The notes under the pieces: generated by a model
The model's database searches: none
Told to the model about the DNA's origin: nothing
What the model saw: only the letters and a program-made list of their open reading frames with translations
Source: Acidobacteriaceae bacterium
GTDB lineage: Bacteria > Acidobacteriota > Terriglobia > Terriglobales > Acidobacteriaceae
Length of the DNA stretch: 44,614 nt
Assembly: GCA_030041045.1 (NCBI GenBank)
Contig: JASHOQ010000103.1
Coordinates: forward strand, 1-44,614
Reading direction: 5' to 3'
Shown here: positions 7,460-14,476 of the stretch, in pieces
Layout: each line of letters opens with the position of its first letter
How positions within the stretch are numbered: the stretch's first letter is position 1
Translations under genes and position numbers: made by a program

Positions 7460-8083
7460 TCACGGAATCTCCACCAGCTCCATCTGTCCGTCGCGACGCC
7501 GATGGAGCACAAAGACGTCGCCTGAAGTGTTGCGGAAGATGAGCAGATCGCGATCGCGAAACTCGGCGTCCTTCACCGCCTCTTCAATCGTCATGGGCCG
7601 CAGCGCGATGGCCTCGCCGCTTTTCACCACGTGCGGTTCCACCACCGCGGGATTGGCCGGAAACGAGTGCACCGCGATCGACGCGCGCGCCTTCTCGCGC
7701 GCGGGCTTGGCTGGGCCATCTTCAGGAAGTGCAGTGCGCGCCTTGGGCCGCGCCACCGGCGGCGCCAGCAGCACCTTTTCTTCCTTCGGCAGCCGCTTGC
7801 TCACCAGGCGCCGGTCGCGGTAGCGCCGCGCCTGCAGCTCGGCGTGCGCAATGGCCTGCCGCAGCGCGGCCTCCGGCGTATTTGCCCGGCCCGCGGCCGC
7901 AATCTTCTGCAGACGCGCCTGCACTGTGAGCTCCACCATCTGCAGGTGTCTCTGTACGCTGAAAACAATGCTGGCGTGGGCCACCTTGCCCAAAATCCGG
8001 CCGATCCGCTCCATGCCCTCTTCTGCCTGCGTACGCAATGCCCGCGAAATCTTCCCTTGCCTGGCGGTGAACTCCACTTCCAT
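7460..8083 (-). CDS. hpf: Ribosome hibernation-promoting factor, long form
   Basis: 207 residues from the ATG at 8083, preceded by GGAGG. The N-terminal S30AE domain (about 1-100) begins MEVEFTARQGKISRALR, runs through VELTVQARLQKI and has a basic helix ARRYRDRRLVSKRLP. A ~50-residue flexible linker follows. The C-terminal dimerisation domain (about 155-207) reads RPMTIEEAVKDAEFRDRDLLIF, the typical M-x-EEA signature of long HPF, here with RDRDLLIFRN. In long-HPF bacteria this protein joins two 70S ribosomes into inactive 100S dimers in stationary phase. The hpf-to-rapZ neighbourhood resembles the rpoN-hpf-ptsN-rapZ clusters of other bacteria, though rpoN and ptsN are absent here. Confidence 0.9.
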   Translation of the reverse strand: MEVEFTARQGKISRALRTQAEEGMERIGRILGKVAHASIVFSVQRHLQMVELTVQARLQKIAAAGRANTPEAALRQAIAHAELQARRYRDRRLVSKRLPKEEKVLLAPPVARPKARTALPEDGPAKPAREKARASIAVHSFPANPAVVEPHVVKSGEAIALRPMTIEEAVKDAEFRDRDLLIFRNTSGDVFVLHRRRDGQMELVEIP

Positions 8084-8538
8084 GGTCAGCCTCCGCTCCT
8101 GTTCTTGCCGGCGATTGCTCCCAGCTCGACTGAATCCGCACTGCAAATCCGCCCGCGCTCTAAAATCCTCTCGCCCCTTCAGGCCGGAATCGCGGGCCGG
8201 AATCGTGCCCTTCAAATCGCGTTCTTGCGCGCCATCCGCCGCGCAGCCGGCGTTTTTTCCGGCCCGCTTCACGGAGTGAGTGGAGCACAGTATATGCCAA
8301 TCGGCTGCGCCTGCAAATCTCCCCGCTCACGCCGCATTGCGCCCGATCCACACAAGCGCCAATCCGGGAACCAGCCTCCAGTACCAACCACCCAGGGCGA
8401 CACGCTGGCTCATTGGCTTCCTGGTTGCCCCATCCTTTCGCCGCGCCTTGGCGAAAGGGCGCAAATCTACAACTCCCATCGAGCCGTTCCGCCGACGTCC
8501 GCGACAGCGGAGGCTAACTTGCTAACTCGCTGTCTCTC
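8084..8538. other. Intergenic region between hpf and fabH with repeats only
   Basis: 455 bases with no supportable gene. It holds a direct repeat of GGCCGGAATCG near 8180-8205, a REP-like hairpin at 8434-8458 and an 8-bp array at 8514-8532. The hpf promoter must lie here on the minus strand, but no convincing -35/-10 pair was picked out by eye. Confidence 0.6.
8424..8462. repeat. REP-like hairpin, GGTTGCCCC-ATCC type
   Basis: The conserved lead GGTTGCCCCAT is followed by a perfect 9-bp stem CCTTTCGCC (8434-8442)/GGCGAAAGG (8450-8458). The same lead and a very similar stem occur in reverse orientation at 23666-23699, so this is a dispersed family rather than a gene-specific terminator. Confidence 0.6.
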
Positions 8539-9555
8539 TCACATCTCCCACCTGAGCAGCACCGTCCCCACCGTGAACCCCGCGCCCACAGCGGCCAGCA
8601 GCACCAGGTCGCCCTTCTTCAGCTTGCCCTCTTCAATGGCCGTCTCCATCGCCAGCGGAATCGTCCCTGCCGACGTGTTCCCATACTTCCCAATGTTGAT
8701 GATCACCCGCTCCGGGTCCATCCCCAGACGCTCCGCCGTGGCCGTAATGATGCGCTTGTTGGCCTGGTGGGGAATAAACGCGCCCAGCTCCGCGACCGTC
8801 ACGCCATTGCGCTCCAGCAGCTTGGCCGTCGCCTCCGCCATCTTACGCACCGCAAACTTATAGACGGTCGGACCGTCCTGACAGATGTAGTGCATTTTTT
8901 TGTCCACGGTTTCGTGCGTCGGCGGATTCAGGCTCCCCCCGCCTCTCAGGTTCAGGCTCACGCCGCCCGACCCGTCGATCTCGTTCAACGCGTCGACGAA
9001 TCCGATCTCGCCCGGGGCGCACGGCTCCAGCAGCACCGCGCCGCCGCCGTCGCCAAACAGCACGCAAGTGGCGCGGTCGGTGTAATCGGTCATGCGCGTG
9101 TTCGCATCCGCGCCGCACACCAGCACTTTGCTGTGCGTGCCGCTCTCCACCAGCTTCACGCCCGCCATCAGCGCGTACACAAACCCCGAGCAGCCGCCGG
9201 AAACATCGAATCCCCACGCGCCCTTGGCGCCGATCTTGTCCTCCACCAGGCACGCCGTCGAGGGAAACATCATGTCCGGCGTCACCGTGCCCACGATGAT
9301 CACTTCCACGTCTTCCGGCCCAATCCCCCGCGCCTTGAGGCACTTCTTCGCCGCCTCCACGCAGATGTCGCTCACACCCAGCCCCTGCGCGAGCACGTGC
9401 CGTTCGCAGATCCCCGTGCGGGTGCGGATCCACTCGTCGCTCGTCTCCACCATTTTTTCAAGGTCTTGATTGGTCAGCACATCGGGAGGAACGTAGGTGC
9501 CCAGCGCCGTAATCTTCGCGCGCCGGCCCACCACGGGACGTACCGTCAGGCTCAA
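8539..9555 (-). CDS. fabH: 3-oxoacyl-[ACP] synthase III (FabH)
   Basis: 338 residues of a thiolase-fold condensing enzyme that starts fatty-acid synthesis by joining acetyl- or branched acyl-CoA to malonyl-ACP. The catalytic triad is complete: C122 in [10 protein letters not shown]263 in IPHQAN and N293 in YGNTSAG. Other landmarks are [12 protein letters not shown] (substrate loop), [12 protein letters not shown] and the C-terminal [13 protein letters not shown]. FabH enzymes usually have SAACSGF around the cysteine; here it is SGGCSGF. The gene stands alone, with no plsX, fabD or acpP beside it. Regulation is not visible; a mosaic of dispersed repeats lies directly upstream. Confidence 0.95.
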   Translation of the reverse strand: MSLTVRPVVGRRAKITALGTYVPPDVLTNQDLEKMVETSDEWIRTRTGICERHVLAQGLGVSDICVEAAKKCLKARGIGPEDVEVIIVGTVTPDMMFPSTACLVEDKIGAKGAWGFDVSGGCSGFVYALMAGVKLVESGTHSKVLVCGADANTRMTDYTDRATCVLFGDGGGAVLLEPCAPGEIGFVDALNEIDGSGGVSLNLRGGGSLNPPTHETVDKKMHYICQDGPTVYKFAVRKMAEATAKLLERNGVTVAELGAFIPHQANKRIITATAERLGMDPERVIINIGKYGNTSAGTIPLAMETAIEEGKLKKGDLVLLAAVGAGFTVGTVLLRWEM

Positions 9556-9607
9556 TGTCTCTCTCCTAGCAACGCAACAAAACCCGCCTGCCTCAACAAA
9601 ACCAGGC

Positions 9608-9660
9608 TGTCATCCTGAGCGAAGTCCCGCCCGAGCGGGACGAGTCGAAGGACCTGCGGT
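9608..9660. repeat. Interspersed TCATCCTGAGCGAAG element
   Basis: The sequence beginning GTCATCCTGAGCGAAGTC and ending GTCGAAGGACCTGC carries an inverted repeat, TCCCGC..GCGGGA. I recognise this type of phrase as a common intergenic repeat in acidobacterial genomes (recollection, not a search). It lies between fabH and the SRP RNA gene. Confidence 0.5.
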
Positions 9661-9680
9661 TGCTTCTCTGGTCCCCCAGC

Positions 9681-9746
9681 TCCTCGTTCCCTCGGTCTCT
9701 GACCCTTGATCACTGAGAACTGACCACTGATCACTGTCCACTGACC
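9681..9746. repeat. TGATCACTG-type short-period array
   Basis: Degenerate repeats of units such as TGATCACTG and TGACCACTG, preceded by TTCCCTCGG-type units, run up to the T-tract (minus strand) that ends the SRP RNA. The same family forms the arms of the large inverted repeat at 20299-20486. Confidence 0.55.
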
Positions 9747-9752
9747 AAAAAA

Positions 9753-9849
9753 GTACCGGGTAACCTACTGCGCCCGTACTAGCCCGTTACCGTTGCTTCC
9801 TTCCGGACCTGGCGGGGTTGGCGGGATTACGTCGCGTAGGACCCGGCAC
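9753..9849 (-). ncRNA. ffs: Signal recognition particle RNA, small bacterial (4.5S) type
   Basis: The minus strand carries the near-invariant SRP core CCAGGTCCGGAAGGAAGCA, including the GGAA tetraloop and the asymmetric and symmetric loops that bind Ffh. The ends pair: 5' GTGCCGGGT and CCTAC against 3' GTAGG and ACCCGGTAC, giving a ~97-nt hairpin. A run of six T residues follows, consistent with intrinsic termination. A TAAAAT box (9856-9861) stands six bases before the predicted 5' end and may be the -10. The RNA joins Ffh to target nascent membrane and secreted proteins to FtsY. Ends are predicted from pairing and may shift by a few bases. Confidence 0.92.
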
Positions 9850-9855
9850 TGACAG

Positions 9856-9861
9856 ATTTTA
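9856..9861 (-). promoter_or_regulatory. Putative -10 box of the SRP RNA gene
   Basis: TAAAAT on the minus strand ends six bases before the predicted RNA start. No -35 with 16-18 bp spacing is obvious; TTGCCA lies 22 bp upstream. Confidence 0.45.
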
Positions 9862-9903
9862 GCACTTCATCCTGCTCGCGAACTGGCAACGTCGCGCACA
9901 ATA

Positions 9904-9934
9904 GAAGACCCCAGCGGCAGCCGCCAGGGTCTTC
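9904..9934. terminator. Bidirectional-looking hairpin downstream of the permease gene
   Basis: Inverted repeat GAAGACCC (9904-9911)/GGGTCTTC (9927-9934), with further GCGGC/GCCGC pairing inside, followed on the plus strand by GTCTTTC. It lies between the permease stop (10109, minus strand) and the SRP RNA promoter and could insulate the two transcripts. The remaining sequence up to 10108 shows no gene. Confidence 0.5.
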
Positions 9935-10108
9935 GTCTTTCATTGCGCGGCTCCAGCACGCGTTCGGGTTTACGCCGCGAGCAAGGACGGCAAAACGTAA
10001 TCGGTCGCGTGGCGCTGCCGGTGACAGCGGGCACCGTTGCCTGCGACCAGCGCGAGACTCGCGCACTGCTCGGGCTGGCTTGGAAGGTTGAAGCCTACGG
10101 GCCTCTCT

Positions 10109-12511
10109 TTACTCAACCCGAATGGCCTTCACTGGATCCAGCGAAGCGGCTTTGCGCGCCGGAATCCAACATGCGACAAGCCCTACGGCCACCAGCACCG
10201 AGGCCACTGTGGCAAATACCACCGGGTCGGAAGGCGAGACGCCGATGGGAAGGCTGGCCATGATTCGCGCTACGGGGAAGGAGGCGCCCAGTCCGAGTGC
10301 GAGTCCGGCGGCAATTTGCCATAATCCGCGCTTCATCACCAGCATCATGATGTTGCGCGTACTGGCTCCCAATGCCATGCGCACGCCGATTTCTTGCGTC
10401 CGGCTGCCGGTGGCGTGCGCAATCACAGCATATAAACCAACTGCGGCCATCAGCAGCGCGATCAGAGCAAATCCAGTGAACATCTGCGTCAGGAGCGTGT
10501 GGAACCACTCCTGATGCTCGATCGCCTGGTTCAGGATGGAGACATCGCGCAGCGGAAGACCCTCATCCATGCTGGCGACCGCCGCGCGCAGCCCTCCCGC
10601 CGCATCCAGCCTCGATTCGATGAACAGGTTCATCCCGTTCCAGCCTTCCTGCCGGAAGGGAAGAAAGAGCAGGGGCGCGGGGTTTTTGTCATTCAGGTCC
10701 TGGACAAGGTCGGCGGAAACACCAACCACGGTAATCCAGTCTTCCGGTTTGCTGTCGTCGTCATAAAAGCGAAAGCGCCTGCCAATTGCGGATTGGTTGG
10801 GCCAGAAACGCTCTGCGCATTGCCTGGTGAGAATGGCCGCCTTGTGACTGACAGTCCCATCCGTCTCATTGAATTCGCGGCCCAGCAGGAGCGGCAAATG
10901 GATGGTATCCAGGTACCCCGGAGTCTGCACCACGATCGATACGCGAGGCCGGCTGGATTTGACTTCTCCGGCGGAGTGCTCGACTTCGAACTCTCGCTGG
11001 CCCGATCCCAGTCCGGGCAGGTTCGATGCCGCGGCCACATGCGTCACCCCGGGAAGGTCGCGCAGCCGCGGCAGCAGCCGGTCGAAGAACTGCTGCCGGG
11101 AATCGGTATCTTTGTAACGGCTATCGGGAAGATCGATGTGTGCCGTCAGCAATTGATGGCTCGGCACGGATCGGTTGGCGGTAAGGATGAGCAGGAGGTC
11201 GTGGACAAAGATTCCTGCTCCCGTGAGCAGGACGAGGGTGAGCGCGAACTGAAAAATCACCATCGCCGCGGCGAATTTGCCGCCGCGCCGCTTTCCCATG
11301 CTGCGCGCGCCTTCCTTCATCACCTCAACCAGGTTCGCTTGGGATGCGCGCCAGGCCGGCGCCAGTCCGAAAAGGAGACCGCTCACAATGCAGAGCGCGG
11401 CGAAGTATACGAACACTTTTAAGTCCATCGTGAACTGGATCCAATAGGGCTTGCCCACGTTCTGTGTGGAAAGATCGAACCAGTGCACGCCGAATACAGC
11501 CAGACCCAGCCCGAGAACGCCGCCGAAGGCGCTGAGAAGCAGGCTCTCCGTGAACTGCTCGCGCATGACGCGCCACCGGGAAGCGCCCAGTGCGGCGCGA
11601 ATGGACATATCCCTCTGCCGCCCGAGTGCGCGGGTCAACATCATGTTGGCCACGTTGGCGCAAGCGATCAGCAGAACAAACCCCACGGCCGCAAGCATAA
11701 GCAGGAAGACCGTCCGTATATTCCGGCCGTTGTACCTTTGGTTGAAAGTCTGCACGCGCATGCCGCGGTCCCTGTCCGCCGCCGGATAGTCCCTGGCCAG
11801 CCGGCTCGCGATCTGGTTGCATTCGATCGACGCCTGCGCCGGCGTAACGCCGGGTTTAAGCATGGCCCACACTTCCAGCGCATGGGAGTCGCGCCGTGCA
11901 AGGTCAGGTCCCGGCGTCAGCGCCATCCACAGGTCCGTGTTGAGAGGGAATCGGAAGCCCTTTGGCATCACCCCAATGATGGTTGCCTGTGTATCGTTCT
12001 CCCGCACCTGATGGCCGATGACCGAAGCGGAACCCCCGTAACGGTCTTTCCAGACGCCATAGCTCAGCAACAGGACAGGTTCGGCTCCCGGTTGGCCATC
12101 GGCGGGTAGAAAGCCGCGTCCCAGGATGGGCCGGATATGCAGCATGTCAAATAACCCGGTGGTCGCGTGCTCCATGTGGTAGGGCGCAGGCGGATTCCCG
12201 CGCTCGCTTAGAACCGCCTGTACGTCGTTGGCAGCCTCCATCCTCTCAATCGAGGACGCTTGCGCCCGGTAATCGAGGAAGTCCGGATAGGAGAGGCGCA
12301 TGGAATCGTCGTTGTGCGCAAGATTGCTGTTGCTGAGGACAACAATGCGCTCGCCATGCGGTACCGCGAGGGGTTTGAGAAGCACCGCGTTAACCAGTGT
12401 GAACACCATGGTGTTCACGCCGATGCCCATGGCCACGGTTACAACCACAGCCGCCGAAAACCAGGGATGCTTGAGGATCGATCGCAGGGCGAAGCGCAGA
12501 TCTTGTCCCAT
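10109..12511 (-). CDS. FtsX/MacB-type ABC permease, acidobacterial orphan permease (ADOP) family
   Basis: 800 residues from the ATG at 12511 (AGGA upstream; MGQDLRFALRSILKHP is the canonical ADOP start). An in-frame ATG at 12580 would add 23 unrelated residues. The layout is a duplicated permease. A membrane helix near residue 22-44 (FSAAVVVTVAMGIGVNTMVF) is followed by a periplasmic MacB-like domain, then three helices (about 265-410) with ALGASRWRVMREQFTESLLL. A second helix plus periplasmic domain and three terminal helices with GVRMALGASTRNIMMLV complete it. Family members lack a linked ATPase gene and their substrates are unknown; none is encoded here either. Efflux or lipid/peptide export is only inferred from MacB similarity. 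Confidence 0.9.
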   Translation of the reverse strand: MGQDLRFALRSILKHPWFSAAVVVTVAMGIGVNTMVFTLVNAVLLKPLAVPHGERIVVLSNSNLAHNDDSMRLSYPDFLDYRAQASSIERMEAANDVQAVLSERGNPPAPYHMEHATTGLFDMLHIRPILGRGFLPADGQPGAEPVLLLSYGVWKDRYGGSASVIGHQVRENDTQATIIGVMPKGFRFPLNTDLWMALTPGPDLARRDSHALEVWAMLKPGVTPAQASIECNQIASRLARDYPAADRDRGMRVQTFNQRYNGRNIRTVFLLMLAAVGFVLLIACANVANMMLTRALGRQRDMSIRAALGASRWRVMREQFTESLLLSAFGGVLGLGLAVFGVHWFDLSTQNVGKPYWIQFTMDLKVFVYFAALCIVSGLLFGLAPAWRASQANLVEVMKEGARSMGKRRGGKFAAAMVIFQFALTLVLLTGAGIFVHDLLLILTANRSVPSHQLLTAHIDLPDSRYKDTDSRQQFFDRLLPRLRDLPGVTHVAAASNLPGLGSGQREFEVEHSAGEVKSSRPRVSIVVQTPGYLDTIHLPLLLGREFNETDGTVSHKAAILTRQCAERFWPNQSAIGRRFRFYDDDSKPEDWITVVGVSADLVQDLNDKNPAPLLFLPFRQEGWNGMNLFIESRLDAAGGLRAAVASMDEGLPLRDVSILNQAIEHQEWFHTLLTQMFTGFALIALLMAAVGLYAVIAHATGSRTQEIGVRMALGASTRNIMMLVMKRGLWQIAAGLALGLGASFPVARIMASLPIGVSPSDPVVFATVASVLVAVGLVACWIPARKAASLDPVKAIRVE

Positions 12512-12603
12512 GGCTTTCCTGTACGGCACGCCTTTTCCGCCGGTTCCGTAAATTTCCTGAATCTCTGGCGAAGAGCGCAAGCCTCGGCTACCATATTTCC
12601 GTT

Positions 12604-12816
12604 ATGGCTTTCCCCGTCAAAACCTGCGTCGCTTGCGGAGAGGAATTCGAACTGCGTCCCGGCAAGCCCGGCTTTGCCAACCGCTGCCCCGCCTGCAGCG
12701 AGCCCGATGCGGCCAAAGATTCGGGCGGCAACTTCCGCGACTCCGGCGCCACCAAGGACCAGACCGCCGCGCGCCGCACCGCCATGCGCGACCTGCTCTA
12801 CCGCAAAGACAGCTAA
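12604..12816 (+). CDS. Small zinc-ribbon protein
   Basis: 70 residues with two CxxC knuckles, C8/C11 (TCVACGEEFELR) and C28/C31 (NRCPACSE), forming a probable single zinc ribbon. A charged helical tail ends RDLLYRKDS. Similar short proteins occur in many bacteria and are usually annotated as hypothetical; nucleic-acid or protein binding is possible but not shown. It is divergent from the permease, 92 bp away. Its TAA stop (12814-12816) coincides with the left TA terminus of the MITE-like element that follows. Confidence 0.75.
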   Translation: MAFPVKTCVACGEEFELRPGKPGFANRCPACSEPDAAKDSGGNFRDSGATKDQTAARRTAMRDLLYRKDS

Positions 12817-12930
12817 AGCATTTCCTGAGTAGCTATATCCCGAAGACGGAAAGCAGAGTCGACGCGACCAACAGGGAGCGGCGACCTTGCGAAGGAACGA
12901 AGAGGACACAGTAACTCAGAAAATGCCGTA
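12814..12930. mobile_element. MITE-like element, 117 bp, related to the 119-bp family
   Basis: The ends are inverted repeats: TAAAGCATTTCCTGAGTAGC at the left and, reading inward from the right, TACGGCATTTTCTGAGTTAC (15 of 20 match). Both ends are TA. The first 36 bases match the 119-bp elements at 26 of 36 positions without gaps, including the shared CTRTATCCCGAAG. There is no coding capacity. The left TA is part of the stop codon of the zinc-ribbon gene. Confidence 0.65.
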
Positions 12931-12983
12931 GCCCCTAAAACGTAATTTCGCCCGCGTGCACCTCGCGCCGTGTCGGCCTGCGT

Positions 12984-13409
12984 TCAGGAGGCAATGGTCT
13001 CGCCCTGCGGAAGTTGCTGGTCGGCCGCGGACTCTTTCTGCACCTTCTTTGCCTGCAGAATGTCCAGGATGTGATTCCAGAAGGCCGATCCGCCGGAGAC
13101 CAGAATCCCGCCGAAGATCCAACTCGCCCAGTCGTGAAGACTGGTCCACGCATAGGCGCTGAAGCCGGGAACATTGATGGGGTTCTGCCCGCTCATCGCG
13201 GTCACGAAGATGCCGCTGAGCATGGCCACAACCTGGGTGGCGGCGGCCGACCTCGGCGGACTCAGCTTGCCCAATTGTTGTGCTGCCCATTGCTTGATGG
13301 TTTCGGTTACACGCTCGGCGGCAACGCTCAGCGCAACCATCGCCGTGACAAAGGCCGTGAGCGTATTCAACGGAGAAACGTTCGCACTGCCTGCAGCATC
13401 GACGAACAT
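12984..13409 (-). CDS. Small multi-helix membrane protein, unknown function
   Basis: 141 residues with three hydrophobic stretches (about 17-33, 56-74 and 95-113) and a hydrophilic Gln/Lys-rich C-terminus. The segment ILVSGGSAFWNHILDILQ resembles the terminal xxGxxFWxxxLxxL motif of small bacterial membrane proteins of unknown role. GGAGG lies just before the ATG. It is flanked upstream by 186 bases without a gene, in which TTGTCC and GGACAA face each other about 21 bp apart. A holin-like or pore role cannot be claimed from this evidence. Confidence 0.65.
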   Translation of the reverse strand: MFVDAAGSANVSPLNTLTAFVTAMVALSVAAERVTETIKQWAAQQLGKLSPPRSAAATQVVAMLSGIFVTAMSGQNPINVPGFSAYAWTSLHDWASWIFGGILVSGGSAFWNHILDILQAKKVQKESAADQQLPQGETIAS

Positions 13410-13595
13410 GGGGCCTCCGCTCCGGCGCGCCTGTGGCCGTCTGCCCTCTTGCCTATCGGGAGCAAGGGGAAAATGCCCGGCTCAGGAGTCAAGCCGCGAC
13501 GCGTCGTCAGGGTTTTGTCCAATGGTATTCCATGCAGCTCTTCGGACAATCTGTGGAGAAGTCCCCCAACCCGCCTGCGGCCCACGCAGTCTGCC

Positions 13596-13904
13596 CTACA
13601 CCGTCGCGGCCCGCACCTCGTAGTGCGCCGCGAAATTCTCAATCCGGCTCAGGAATCTCTTCACCTCCGGCTCGAACACTGGCGTGGTGTAATCCTCGCC
13701 GGCAAATCGCTTCACGGCCTCCAGCGAATCAAACAGGCTGATCACCACAAACTCCGATTCCGCGCCCTCGTCTTTTCGCAAAATGTAACCGCCCCGGTAA
13801 CCCTCAACCGCGCGCAGGCCCGGCAAAACCATCTGCTTGAGAAACGCCTCGTATCCATCCGCATTCTCGCGCGTCGTCCACCCGCGCCAGTGCCGTGCAA
13901 TCAT
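13596..13904 (-). CDS. ABM-type (antibiotic biosynthesis monooxygenase-like) ferredoxin-fold protein
   Basis: 102 residues, the size of a single alpha+beta barrel ABM domain. It shows the family pattern of a start strand (MIARHWRGWT), an amphipathic helix before LPGLRAVEGYRGGYILRK, a central strand (FVVISLFDSLEAVKRFAG) and a terminal half ending HYEVR. GAGGTGAGG precedes the ATG. Members of this superfamily include haem-degrading and quinol-modifying enzymes, but many are uncharacterised; no cofactor residues are certain here. The open frame continues upstream to 14387, but that part reads through low-complexity repeats and is not coding. Confidence 0.8.
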   Translation of the reverse strand: MIARHWRGWTTRENADGYEAFLKQMVLPGLRAVEGYRGGYILRKDEGAESEFVVISLFDSLEAVKRFAGEDYTTPVFEPEVKRFLSRIENFAAHYEVRAATV

Positions 13905-14000
13905 CGCCTCACCTCTCTCCCAACAAGAATTCTCGTGCCTCTTTCCCTGCCGGGGTCCCCGGCGGGCGACTTTTGCGCGCTGGGGTGGCTCGCCCCCCTG

Positions 14001-14094
14001 CTCCCTCGTTTCCTCATTCCCTTGTTCCCTCGATCCCTTTTTCCCTCGTTCCCTTGGTCCCTGTTTCCTTGTTCCCGGTTCCCTTGCTCCCCGA
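14001..14094. repeat. TTCCCTCG-type tandem array
   Basis: About twelve degenerate 7-9 base units such as TTCCCTCG, TTCCCTTG and GTCCCTG are arranged head to tail. A second array of the same family precedes the HAD gene at 37878-37953, and a few units occur near 9681. The strong pyrimidine bias on one strand is the only obvious property. Confidence 0.7.
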
Positions 14095-14137
14095 TGCCCA
14101 GTCCCCAATCCTCTCCCGGAGAGAGAAGCGAAAATAG

Positions 14138-14192
14138 CCCAGGATGAAATCCTGGGTAAACGCAAACCTAAACCTCGCCGTCCCGTAGGGAC
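14138..14192. repeat. Pair of REP-like palindromes
   Basis: Hairpins CCCAGGAT-GAA-ATCCTGGG (14138-14156) and GTCCC-GTA-GGGAC (14180-14192) are separated by 23 bases. They resemble the palindromes embedded in rimO and at 40617-40632 in having a short central trinucleotide or tetranucleotide. Confidence 0.5.
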
Positions 14193-14476
14193 AGCCGGAT
14201 CGGCCTGCAATGCAGAAAATTTCCACGTTTGGGCGCACAATGAAGGCGAGAAAGATTGCGTTCGCTTTAGAAGCTGCCCACCCGCCCTATTCTGCCAGCC
14301 ACGCCCCGGTCTGTACCCACCCCAGACTCCCACCCCCCTCCGCCAAAGTCGGCCATTTTGGGAGTTAACCCTTTCACCGTCAAGCATTTGGAAATTTCTG
14401 GACCCTGCAAATCTCGTAACGGATCGTAAAAAACCTGCAAAACCCGAAGAAATTTCCCGCCCGTTAGAATGGAATA

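Larger units (their letters stand above)
13905..14476. other. Repeat-rich intergenic region between the ABM gene and rimO
   Basis: 572 bases without a supportable gene. They hold the TTCCCT array (14001-14094), a palindrome CCCAGGAT/ATCCTGGG (14138-14156) and GTCCC/GGGAC (14180-14192). The rimO promoter should lie near the right end. Confidence 0.6.

Noticed and set aside
10113..12109. Several 100-300 codon frames opposite or overlapping the ADOP permease
   Set aside because: All are shadows of the permease frame in GC-rich DNA and lack ribosome sites or domain features.
13905..14387. Upstream extension of the ABM-domain frame to 263 residues
   Set aside because: The extra part is the translation of the TTCCCT array and palindromes. 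The ATG at 13904 has a strong ribosome site.
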